A stretch of 64,000 nucleotides of DNA, taken from positions 18,222,001 to 18,286,000 of the forward strand of contig NC_092580.1 in NCBI RefSeq assembly GCF_037975245.1, written 5' to 3'. Shown one piece after another: positions 1 through 9,288 of the stretch. The notes below the pieces were generated by a model that saw only the letters and a program-made list of their open reading frames with translations, was not told the origin of the DNA and did not search any database. Source of the stretch: Apostichopus japonicus (lineage: Eukaryota; Echinodermata; Holothuroidea; Aspidochirotida; Stichopodidae). Positions within the stretch are counted from its first letter, which is position 1. Each line of letters begins with the position of its first letter. Position numbers and translations under genes: made by a program.

Positions 1-50
1 TACATGATCTATTGATGGACTTCCTCAAGCATCTTGTACCAGATCAAAAA
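1..50 (+). CDS. APAF1: APAF1 exon, partial (end of winged-helix domain)
   Basis: Only the 3' end of this exon is in the window. Codons start at base 3 and give 16 residues beginning HDLLMDFL and ending DQK, followed by a strong donor (gtaagt, from 51). The match to the last helix of the APAF1 winged-helix domain and the phase-0 join to the next exon identify it. Confidence 0.85.
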
Positions 51-3000
51 GTAAGTTTCTTCCACAAAGTGCATCAGTGGACACATTGGTCGTTGGATTA
101 ATAATAAGGCATTCCACAAATAGTATGAGATTCTTTGTGTCCCTGTGTGTGTTACACATGTGGAAAATTGTATTTTGAAAAAATGGACCAAATTTATACA
201 GTTGAGCTACTCTAATATAAACTTGACAGCCTTATTTCTCAACCTGGGGGCTGCCAATCCACGGGGGTCTGTAAAAATGTGGGCGGGGGGGTGGTCCACG
301 AGGACATGGGCATCTGCAGGGGTTCCGCAGAGAAATGATAAAATTGTTTGTATTTTTATTTAGACAACTTCTGTCCCCTTAATTTGGTGCATTTGACAAC
401 TTTATTATACAGAGGTGGGATATTTAGAAATACTTATTAAGATTAATTTAAGCTGTGGAAGTGATCAATTGTAATGTTATGTCTATATAACTGATACCCA
501 GAGAAGTGCTTGTTGTAGGTATATCTCTTATCACAAACATGCTTACATTCAAGTTTAGTCTGCGAGAGGTTGCTAACATCTGATGTAAAATTATGTGGAA
601 TGACTTGTAAGAGTGGCATATGAGGTTTAAAGTGTACCTTGAATGTAGTCGTGAAACGAACACATATTAGCTAGACGATTGCTAATTCTTTGTGGTTTCG
701 ATGACACTTTGCAGGTTGTGTATCTTTGGGACTGAATGTTAGTCCACGGACGTATATTTTTAAGGCAGTCAGGGCGATCCAAAACCATAAGTATGTCACA
801 GTAATGATAATAATAAATAAGTTCTTAATATAGCGCCAAATACCAAAAGGCCTCTAGGCGCTTTACAAAACCTAAAAAAAATAAAAAGACAGAGAAATCA
901 AAGGAATAAAAAGTCTAGAAAAACACATAAACGAAAATTAAACAGTATGTAAAATACGAACACAAAAATCTAACAACACGAGAAGACTATAAAACAGACC
1001 AAACCCTATAAAAAAACAAAACAAAGGATAAGCACATAAAATAGAGTTGTACAAAAGTAAAAGTCTAGATAAAAACAGTACTTGTATTTTCCTCTCATTT
1101 CTCTCAGAAACTACATACAAAGTTTGCCAGAAGGTTTGCAGAGCATTGTGGGAATAAGTTTGAGACCTTGGAGGATGACAGCTACATATACTGGCATATA
1201 GCTATGCATGCCGCCGAGGGTGAAGCCTATGACATATTACAGCCTGTACTCTGCGGATGGAATTGGATCGTCCGAAAAACGGAAGTTACCGGTCCGTCCA
1301 GCCTTCTGAACGACCTCATTAACTACACCCATCTCCTTGAGGATGGGGACAAGAGAATGGCTAACCAAATCAAGTCTTTCATCAGCGTAAATGCCCACCT
1401 ACTGATACAGCGCCCTCCACCGGACATGATCCAGTTAGCGCTCAACAGCGAGGAGAAATCACCGCTCTACCAAATGGCCCTGAACTTGATTAAGCAATCC
1501 AGATGTGGAACGTATTTAAAATGGGTCAATCGAGACAACCAACCCAACTCACTTATGCTTGCCAGCCAGGTACACGATGGCATCGCCCACTGCGCCGAAT
1601 TCTCACCGGACGGCGGATCAATCGTTTCCTGCGGGGAAGACAGAACGGTCCAAATCAGGGATTCTTCTTCCGCTCAGATTGAGAAGACCTTCAGTGAGCA
1701 CAAAGACGATGTTTCGTGGTGCTGTTTCTCTCCGGAGGGTGATCTAGTGCTGTCCTGTTCCATCATTGGGGAAGTCATTATTTGGGAGACATTGACGGGG
1801 GAAGTGGTGAAGTCAGTTCCCACGGGTAGCTCGGATATGGTAGTCATGTGCCAGTTCTCTCACGACGGCCAGTCGTTTGGGTTCTGTTCCCTCTCCGGTA
1901 ATATCGGAGTAGGCGATTTGAGTACTTTTGAGGTTGCCACTCATCAAGTCTGCAATGCTGGGGTATCCTCCATGTCATTTTCTCCCGACGACGCCAAAAT
2001 GATCGCCAGTGCGTACGACGTGACCGCCAGGGTAATTATGACCCATTCTGGTCAGGAAATGGTGAGTTACACCAACCACAAGTACCATCTGGTCTGGTGC
2101 GACTTTTTCCCGTGCGGTAAGCGAGTGGCTTCAGCAGATGCTGCGGAGGTACACATCTGGGACCCAGAGAGTGGTAAGAGGGAAGACATGGTGTCGGTGA
2201 AGGGTGCATACATCTTACGATGCGCCATTTCCAACAATGGTAAGCTCGTGGCAGGGGCTCTCTCTGACTGCACCGTCTGGCTGTGGGAGTGCAGTACCTT
2301 CACCGCAGTAGCCGTCCATCATGGACACACATCGTGGATCTACAGCGTTGCCTTCGACCCTTCCGATGAACGACTGGTGACGGCGGCAGACGACGGAACC
2401 GTAATGGTGTGGAAAGCGGTCACCGACTCGCCCGCCAAATCTACAATGCTGCTTAGAAAGTTTGCTGTCCACTTCAGATCGGACTTTACCGTGGACTTTG
2501 TTTGTGCGGCCGATAGAAACTGTCAGTGTCTGCTGATAAAAGGACAAGGTGAAGAAGCAGAGATTATTAGTAAAGAAAACACCAAGATCACATGCATGGC
2601 TCTCTCAGAAGATGGTAACACTGGCACCTACGGATGCGATGACGGCACGGTGGTAGTCTTCAGTCCCCGTACCGGTGAGGTTATCCATAGGCTCTGCGAG
2701 CATAGCAAACGAGTGCTGAGGTGCCACGTCTCCAAAGATGGGAAGAGCGTAGTCTCTTGCTCGGAAGATCACACGTTAGTGGTGTCCTCCGAGGGAGTTA
2801 AAGTCTGCACTCTGAAAGGACACACAGACACCGTGAACTATTGTCAGTTTATATCCTCGGATCAGTCTCTGGTGTCCACAGGTCACGACGGCTTCATAAG
2901 GCTCTGGCAGATCTCTTCAGTCAAGAGCGTGGCTGCGGTGCAGGCGCACGCCGACTGGATTCTGTCGTGCGACATTTCAAAAGACGAGAAGTTAATCGTT

Positions 3001-3456
3001 TCTACGTCGGTCGACTCTACCGCCAAGATTTGGTCCCTCCCTGACCTGCAACCGATACACACTCTGTCAGAACATGACGAGTTGGTGCGTTCCTGTAAAT
3101 TTTCGCCGGACAGTTCCATCCTAGCGACCGGTGACGACAGTGGGATAATATACACCTGGGACGTGAAGACGGGAAGAAAGCTTGGTCGTTGTGACAGGCA
3201 TTACTCCTGGGTAACTTATCTTCATTTCTCTCCAGATAACAAGATCTTGGTAACGGTGGGTGAAAACATTAGGTGGTGGAATATAGATGGCAGCAGAGTG
3301 CAGTCGTTTGTCATCAGGGGGTCGTACCTCAGGCAGATCGAAACAGATCACACCTTCTCCACCTTTGTAAGTATAGATAGCGCAGGGACCTTATATATTC
3401 TATCCAAGTTGAACCGCAGTGAAATAACCGAGTTGCCTGAAGTAATATACGTCTAG
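1..3456 (+). CDS. APAF1: APAF1 homologue, 3' part (winged-helix end, helical domain, 15 WD repeats)
   Basis: Join of 1-50 and 1108-3456; the 5' exons (CARD, NB-ARC) lie left of the window. In animals APAF1 is the cytosolic scaffold that assembles into the apoptosome and activates an initiator caspase; in vertebrates cytochrome c docks between its two WD propellers. Exon 1-50 reads HDLLMDFLKH, matching the HDLQVDFL end of the human winged-helix domain. It splices in phase 0 (AAA|gtaagt to ctctcag|AAA). The terminal exon has a helical domain (exon residues about 1-150, including YLKWVNR, like human YLEWINK) and then 15 WD-type blades (about 156-782), the same number as the 7+8 blades of human APAF1. 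Blades 3, 4 and 8 are degenerate. The end, with WWNI and LYILSKL, aligns with the human C-terminus. All 782 codons of the terminal exon are open. Identity as an APAF1-family member is firm; whether it is the one-to-one orthologue or a paralogue is not settled here. Confidence 0.93.
227..335. mobile_element. possible hAT-like element end
   Basis: Contains TTTCTCAACCTGGGGGCTGC followed by a G-rich stretch and a 'GGGGTTCCGCAGAGAAATG' block. This resembles the TCTCAACC-type ends and GGGGTCCGC interior of non-autonomous hAT elements. No intact inverted repeat or target duplication was found, so this is only a suggestion. Confidence 0.25.
805..871. repeat. short interspersed element fragment (ATAGCGC ... 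GGCGCTTTAC)
   Basis: An AAT-rich run leads into AATATAGCGCC, then CTCTAGGCGCTTTACAAAA. The paired words TATAGCGC and GCGCTTTACA recur in many marine invertebrate genomes as part of short interspersed elements. Assignment to a family is from memory of that pattern only. Confidence 0.35.
1108..3456 (+). CDS. APAF1: APAF1 terminal exon (helical domain plus WD propellers)
   Basis: The acceptor ctctcag ends at 1107. The frame is open from 1108 to the TAG at 3454-3456. There is no ATG at the start: the exon continues the upstream one. About 2 kb of WD-repeat coding sequence is uninterrupted, whereas the vertebrate gene divides the same region among many exons. Repeats show the usual core (HxDxVxxCxFSPDxxxLxSxxxDxxxxxW). 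Base composition is richer in G+C than the flanking DNA, as expected for constrained coding sequence. Confidence 0.95.
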   Translation, partial: KLHTKFARRFAEHCGNKFETLEDDSYIYWHIAMHAAEGEAYDILQPVLCGWNWIVRKTEVTGPSSLLNDLINYTHLLEDGDKRMANQIKSFISVNAHLLIQRPPPDMIQLALNSEEKSPLYQMALNLIKQSRCGTYLKWVNRDNQPNSLMLASQVHDGIAHCAEFSPDGGSIVSCGEDRTVQIRDSSSAQIEKTFSEHKDDVSWCCFSPEGDLVLSCSIIGEVIIWETLTGEVVKSVPTGSSDMVVMCQFSHDGQSFGFCSLSGNIGVGDLSTFEVATHQVCNAGVSSMSFSPDDAKMIASAYDVTARVIMTHSGQEMVSYTNHKYHLVWCDFFPCGKRVASADAAEVHIWDPESGKREDMVSVKGAYILRCAISNNGKLVAGALSDCTVWLWECSTFTAVAVHHGHTSWIYSVAFDPSDERLVTAADDGTVMVWKAVTDSPAKSTMLLRKFAVHFRSDFTVDFVCAADRNCQCLLIKGQGEEAEIISKENTKITCMALSEDGNTGTYGCDDGTVVVFSPRTGEVIHRLCEHSKRVLRCHVSKDGKSVVSCSEDHTLVVSSEGVKVCTLKGHTDTVNYCQFISSDQSLVSTGHDGFIRLWQISSVKSVAAVQAHADWILSCDISKDEKLIVSTSVDSTAKIWSLPDLQPIHTLSEHDELVRSCKFSPDSSILATGDDSGIIYTWDVKTGRKLGRCDRHYSWVTYLHFSPDNKILVTVGENIRWWNIDGSRVQSFVIRGSYLRQIETDHTFSTFVSIDSAGTLYILSKLNRSEITELPEVIYV

Positions 3457-3633
3457 GTGTTGCTCTGACGTGCAAATGCTATTACCCATTCCCCATTTCC
3501 TTTCCATTTCAAATTGTAACCTAAGTTTGGGATATTTTACAACAGAATTGAAAAATTAAACTTAGTTCTGCAACAATATGAAGTAAAGTGTAATATTAGA
3601 GAACTATTCACATTCTATTTAGAGTCTAAGACT

Positions 3634-3760
3634 CATTAGGAGAGATAAGATAAGGCCAGTAAAATATATCGACCTGTCGTGTACTTATGCAGTCAATTAG
3701 GAGAGATACATTACATTAAAGCCAGTAAAATAAATCGACCTGTTGTGTACTTGTGCAGGC
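3634..3760. repeat. two-copy tandem duplication, 61-bp period
   Basis: The segment ATTAGGAGAGATA ... GCCAGTAAAATA ... ATCGACCTG ... GTGTACTT.TGCAG occurs twice head to tail (from 3635 and from 3696), with scattered differences. It lies in the presumed 3' UTR or just beyond the APAF1 stop. Confidence 0.8.
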
Positions 3761-6700
3761 CTGATGAGAAGAGCGGGTCAGGGGGGACACAGTCAAGGGT
3801 TAATTAGGGGGCCAGAGAAATATGAGATAAATAATATGATCATTTTTCATAATATACTAAATTTGCCGACTACAAGAAGAGGGCCTTGACATACTTTCCC
3901 GCATGACCGGGCTCTTGATATCACTTACTGTTTTCCACTTGCTATCAATTTTTATTTTGATTCTTAAGTCATTTACACTTTATCAGTATTGCTAATAATA
4001 TATAATTAACAGATGGTATGAAATTACATCCAAAAATATTGAAACATAAAATTCTGCATATTATATAAATCTTCTGTCCAGTGTCACACTTTGTCCAAGT
4101 TTTGTACCTCAATGTCAAATTCTTATCATTTCTGTGATTTATATTTGTTTTTTGTATATTTATTTCATTTCACTTAGTGTTGCCTCAAGTATAATATGTG
4201 GAGCAGAGTGTGTCTTTGATGGCTCTATGCTAGTAATGATGACTATGGACAGTCTAAACTGTGGTCACAAATTGCATTTGATGCTAATAAACTCACTGCC
4301 CTCCTTTTGCTTATTGACTTTCTGTAGATGAGCATATGTAGGTTTGAAGCCAGTAACAAACAGTTTGGAAAAAAGGTCCAAAATACCAAAGATAAACTAA
4401 ATGTGTTCTTTTCCATTTTCTTTTATAAAAACATCATGTTTCCAGCCCACCTCTTAGTTTTCAGTGTAAAGTTATCCTGTCAATGTAGTTTGATATTGTG
4501 TCAAATTCTAAAACCGATAGTTAATTTACTTTGTCAGATAGATAGATGCCATGTTTCTAAGTTTATAGCCTAAGGTTAAGCATATCACACAGTCATGATA
4601 CAGTAGGTCTTCTTGTAGGTCAAAACTACAATATGGTACCAAATTTGCACATAAAACTACGGATGGAAGATGTTTCTATTGTCAAGAGGTGAAGTAATAA
4701 GTAGCATCTGAAAGGCACAATTTTTGTGGTGAAGATATAGTTTTCCTAAGTTTCTTGCTTTGCACTTGCTATGGTTCTGTAATGGAAACAGTGTAAGGTA
4801 TTGTAGAGCCCTATAAACCATTAGTAATGAAACACAGTCCATTGTTTAAATTTCTCTTTAGAAAATGAAAAGGAGGACTGGTTCTTATATTAAATTCATG
4901 TCTGAATTTAATACCTGAATGATACTTCCATCATTAAAGCCTTATGAATATTCACGATCATACTCTTCACTGTCCTCCCTCCTCATAACCAACATATGTA
5001 CATTTAAGGTTGATGGTTTATAACAATGGGCAATAGAAGTACATTTAAAAGTAATATCAGATCCAATCTACTTATGTGATATAATTGATCACCACTCTGG
5101 TAAATGGGTAGTATCTGCTCATTTTGCCAAAGAAAGGAGAGAAATAATTCAGGTATAAAATTGCAAGTAACCACATAATCCAGATTCCTGACTCCTACTC
5201 CGATAGCATCTATAATCAAATCTGATCTTAAGTACACCCTCCTTACAAATTGTGTTCCATTATGTTGGGCCTTATCCATGTGAGCAGGCTGGGCCAAAGG
5301 TGGTTGTGTGATGGGCAGGGCATACAAAGACTGTGTTGTCCAGGGGCCCAGAGCAGCCTCTGTCCCCCGTCGTCAAAAGACCTGAATTGTTGATCAACGG
5401 CTTAATACTTGATCGACAATAGGTAAAGAATAATGCGTGTCATGCACTTAAAATATGTAAATTTGTTTTTTTTGTACTTTTAACACTACGATTTTGTGAA
5501 TTGTTTTTGTCACTTTAAACATTTATATTTCCTTCTTTGATAATGTTAGAGGAATGTCAGTGTGCATTCTTCTTTAAAAACAAACGATGTGTGTTTCTCT
5601 TGAAATTTACATTTTTATGATAGCATTAAATGCACATCCTCAAAGCAGCAACAAAAACGGTTTGAGAGAAGAAAAGACTTTGTTGGAGCTTTGTCAAAGC
5701 AATATAATTTAATTGATTTTGTCCAATTATTGTTACTCTTAATTGTGATATTTACTGATGCATAACAACTTCACTAGGCATGTTTCTTTTCCTTTCTGTC
5801 TTTTAATCTCAATCTGTACTTGCAATTTTGGATGCTAAAAGCATGGATGCTAGTCTGATGTGCTCTTTGATATAAAAATGAATGCCTGAATATAGTCAAT
5901 TCTTACAACCTTTTGAAATTTGAATACAACTTTTTTTTCTTTTTTTTTTGTATGCTGTTTGTTTGAACATTTATAAGCTGTTACATGGTTCAAACTGTAA
6001 ATGCATAAAGTGCAATGATAGTTGAAAATACCAACAAAACTCTTACTGAAGTATAAACAATATTGACACAAATCTCAATAGTTTGAAAATCACAAAATTC
6101 TTGACAACAAAGTATATGTAATGATGTCAGTCACTCCCTAAAAACAAAGACACGGTTTCAGCAAGTATTGCTGATTAGTGTCAATGGTATGTAGTAGAGT
6201 ATATAATCTTGATTGGTGCTTACTTTCGTCACCCAGTGTGACTCAGAAATATGAAAAATAAAAAGAAATGTACTATGGTTAATCATGCACTCAGTAGGTG
6301 ATTAAACTAACTTTGGAGCATTTTTGTTGTGCATAAGATTATAATGTGGTAAAGTTATTTAGTTGTTCAAACAAGAAACAATGAGAAGGAGTGGTTTATA
6401 GAGGTTTCCAAACAACTTGCAATGTAATTGTAAAAGGAGTTAGGGTTTTTATTTTATACTTTGTTGTCATAGAATGCAGCATAGTTTTTCATACAGTACT
6501 TTATTTCTGTTTTCAATTAATTAGGTCTTATCATTTTCTTCTTTCCTTTCGTAAATGTAGTTTGGCTGATATTTTAGCCATACATGAAGGCTCATATATG
6601 GAAATATTGTACTTATTAATTATCATGATTATTCACTTATTCTTAACTGTTAATCCTTTACACAGTGTTATGCAATTTAATGCCATTACCAAAAAAAATG

Positions 6701-7273
6701 CATACAAATAAACGAGAAAGAAAATATTTAAAAAATGTGATAAAAAAACAAAGAAACTGTAAAAGAAAGTTGTCTGTTTTCTCTCTCATTTTTTGAAATC
6801 TTAAAGTTATGGAAGCGTGCAGTAGTGAGAGGCAGTGAGATGGGAGGTGGAGTGGAGGTGGGGGGTCTGGATGATGTAACAGTCCATGCAGTAGAGAGAG
6901 GCAGAGAGATGTGGTGGTGGGGGGGGGGGTGGTGGTTGATGAAAACAGCTCATGCAGCCACTGAAAATGATACAGATATATGTGTTTATTCAAATACAAG
7001 ACTAAATAAATGCTGCAGGCTTTTTTTAGTCTTCAATTGTTTGTCTCTGCAGGTTGAATTTGTTCAGCATTTCTCTTTGATGTATCACAGAACTGAAAGG
7101 CAATGTCATTTGTCATCCTCGAACTTGTTGCAGAACGTTTGTTCTAATATATCATAATCTAACCAAAAAAGAGTTTTGTGCTGGTAATGATTGTACAGTT
7201 TAATAACAATAAGTTAATGACACATCATCATCGTATCGTTCAACATAAACTTACGTGTCCTTGCTAATATCGA

Positions 7274-7281
7274 TGACGTCA
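7274..7281. promoter_or_regulatory. perfect CRE palindrome TGACGTCA
   Basis: An exact TGACGTCA, the CREB/ATF-family site, about 2 kb upstream of the HSP90B1 start codon. A second exact copy lies 500 bp closer to the gene. Function is inferred only. Confidence 0.3.
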
Positions 7282-7773
7282 GTCCAGGCCATTCTTTTCT
7301 AAATGCTAAATTCGTTAACCAAAGGCTTCATTCAAACAACAATTCATGACTATGATATACAGAAATATTTATTCTTGCCAAACTGCAATGCATTCTGATG
7401 TAATTTGAAGCTATCAAAGTCTTATGTTCTGGTTTTCTATAGACTTTTTCGTTGCCGTTGAACAACCGTGACACCTATTTTGATTGTGTGCTAGAAATGG
7501 CTAGACTGTTTATCAGCCCTGTATCTTGATATAGGCTATATATAATGAGCGTCTGATGTTTAAACTTTTTAAGGACCGCGGTTACAGTAAGAGGTGATAT
7601 GGAGGTACAATATACGAATCTATTGCAGACGTTTTTAACGGTCTTTAATACATCATCATTGATTGTTAGTCTACAAATAACACACATTTGACAGAAGAAT
7701 TAATTTTCCCCGAAAAACATATCAAAGGGCCAGTTCAATATAGGGTACTATCATACGACTTACAAAACAACAG

Positions 7774-7781
7774 TGACGTCA
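7774..7781. promoter_or_regulatory. perfect CRE palindrome TGACGTCA
   Basis: Second exact TGACGTCA, about 1.46 kb upstream of the HSP90B1 ATG, in the context CAGTGACGTCACC. ATF-family factors act in the unfolded protein response, so a link to HSP90B1 is possible but unproven. Confidence 0.3.
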
Positions 7782-9054
7782 CCTATTTAACACCTATCTA
7801 GTCAAGTGCGACCATACATTGATAACGCTGCATTCACACTGGCCTTGTGATTTGAATTCAGTATATTTTCAGTTTTGAGTTAAAAATGTCAACTGTTTTA
7901 TTCTCATTGTAGGTCAGTTCGCCGTGGAACGTGGGACACGTCGAATATATAGGTACAATAATGCAACCCAAAATTGACCATGGCTGTAGCCTGGCTATAA
8001 TTGACCACTGGCATATAGTCAAGGTTGGGCAAGGGGGTGTTGTGCGGTGGGTTCAGTGGTGCAGCATTTCGTGTTACTATATCATTCACAAATGCCAAAG
8101 TTCATGTACCAGTTTTCCATCTTTTTTTGTGTTGCATGACTATATTGCGGCGGGGAATAAATTAAGATTGGGCGTCAATGAATTTATACTAGTGCGAAAT
8201 CCTTACGGGTAGGAAGATTAGTTTCATAGTATTGTGTAATCATAAATGCATCACAAGTACGTACTGGTGTATCAGTGTTACTGCAAGAATACATTCAGTA
8301 GTTTGAACACGAAGCTCCGGTAGGCCTACTTAACGTTCGGCATCCGTTGGGAAGTGTATCCGACCGCCCAGGGCTATATACTGAATACACTATACGGTTG
8401 AAGAGCTACATTTTACTTAAAAATAGTCCGTCTATATGAAGAGGGGGGGGGGGGGGGGTGCATGCCTATATATATCTGTTACATCAGCGTGTGTCCAAGC
8501 GGGTGCACGGCTGTCGGGGACCCGGTAAACGTGTGCCCACTGATCGAGGTCCCCCACCCCCACTTTTGGAAATCCAACTTTTTTAGATCATATTGATCTG
8601 AGGTTGACGGTTAATTGTTGTATAGATTACCTTAGATTTGATTTCATACCCAACCACTACCGGCTTTTATGGGATTTTTTAACATTGTCTTAGTCAAATC
8701 TGTGGACTTACAGCTGGATTGCAACTCGGATGTTGATCCACCGTAGCAGCAGATAGGCCCTATTGCAAAACACTCAATGTTTGTGTTCAAACGTGTGATG
8801 CAAACGTATTAATATAGTCTTCTCTTGTAAACCAGTATCTTTTCAACGATCGTCTTCTCAGGATTTAAATTAGTAATTTGCTCTCTGTATGAGGAAAATA
8901 GTTTTATTATATGCCAAATTATTAATTCAGGATTACCGCTTTCTGTGTTCAACCAATTGGAAACTAACAACTCACATCTCCGTCCTAGTGATGAAAGACC
9001 GTCAAAATGTGATTTGGGAAATTCCCATTGGCTATCTTTGATCACATGACAGTG

Positions 9055-9073
9055 CGTGTATCCATTTGATTGG
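9055..9073 (-). promoter_or_regulatory. ER stress response element-like site upstream of HSP90B1
   Basis: On the minus strand this reads CCAAT, nine bases, then ACACG. The mammalian ERSE is CCAAT-N9-CCACG, so spacing is exact and one base differs. It lies 164 bp upstream of the HSP90B1 start codon, the usual distance in GRP promoters. A further CCAAT box (ATTGG on +) lies at 9027-9031, and CCAATTGG at 8953-8960. The known model is NF-Y on CCAAT with ATF6 or XBP1 on the CCACG half. Confidence 0.5.
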
Positions 9074-9236
9074 CTCCAGTCATTAAATTGCTATCAAAAA
9101 ATATCGTCTGCTACGAAGAAACACATGAAAATCAACGTGTCCCTAAATTAAAGACTCGTCAGCCTTCATTAACTCCGAGCGAAGCACAGTTCTTTCCATT
9201 ACTGCTGTGGAAATCCGAGGTTCGCCAACTGTAAAG

Positions 9237-9288
9237 ATGACGAAGTGGTTATTTTTCGTAGGATTGCTTGGAATCTTGCTTTGTACAG
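9237..9288 (+). CDS. HSP90B1: HSP90B1 exon 1 (signal peptide)
   Basis: ATG at 9237 in context AAAGATGA. It encodes [17 protein letters not shown], a positively charged start followed by a hydrophobic core, typical of an ER signal peptide. Ends in phase 1 at donor gtattt. Confidence 0.92.

Larger units (their letters stand above)
51..1107 (+). other. APAF1 intron with repeat fragments
   Basis: GT-AG intron of 1057 bp in phase 0. It holds two short stretches that look like old mobile-element pieces (about 227-330 and 812-871, listed separately). Small open frames inside it show no family resemblance. Confidence 0.85.
3457..9054. other. intergenic region between APAF1 and HSP90B1
   Basis: It begins with the APAF1 3' UTR; ATTAAA near 3554 or AATAAA near 3728 could serve as poly(A) signals. 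The rest is AT-rich with short unsupported ORFs. Two G homopolymers (6919-6929 and 8443-8458) and two perfect TGACGTCA sites (7274 and 7774) stand out. No exon with a recognisable protein was found on either strand. Confidence 0.7.

Noticed and set aside
2067-3351. Minus-strand and alternate-frame ORFs within the APAF1 exon
   Set aside because: Shadows of a frame with 15 WD repeats.
5004-5327. 107-codon minus-strand ORF
   Set aside because: No recognisable domain, AT-rich codon use, and no transcript context.
6658-6999. Minus-strand ORF rich in Pro and Leu
   Set aside because: It covers a G-run and GGT-type simple sequence; no motif or splice context.
7904-8212. 93-codon plus-strand ORF preceded by a possible acceptor
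   Set aside because: It looked exon-like at first, but no family resemblance, no partner exon, and the opposite strand is open too.
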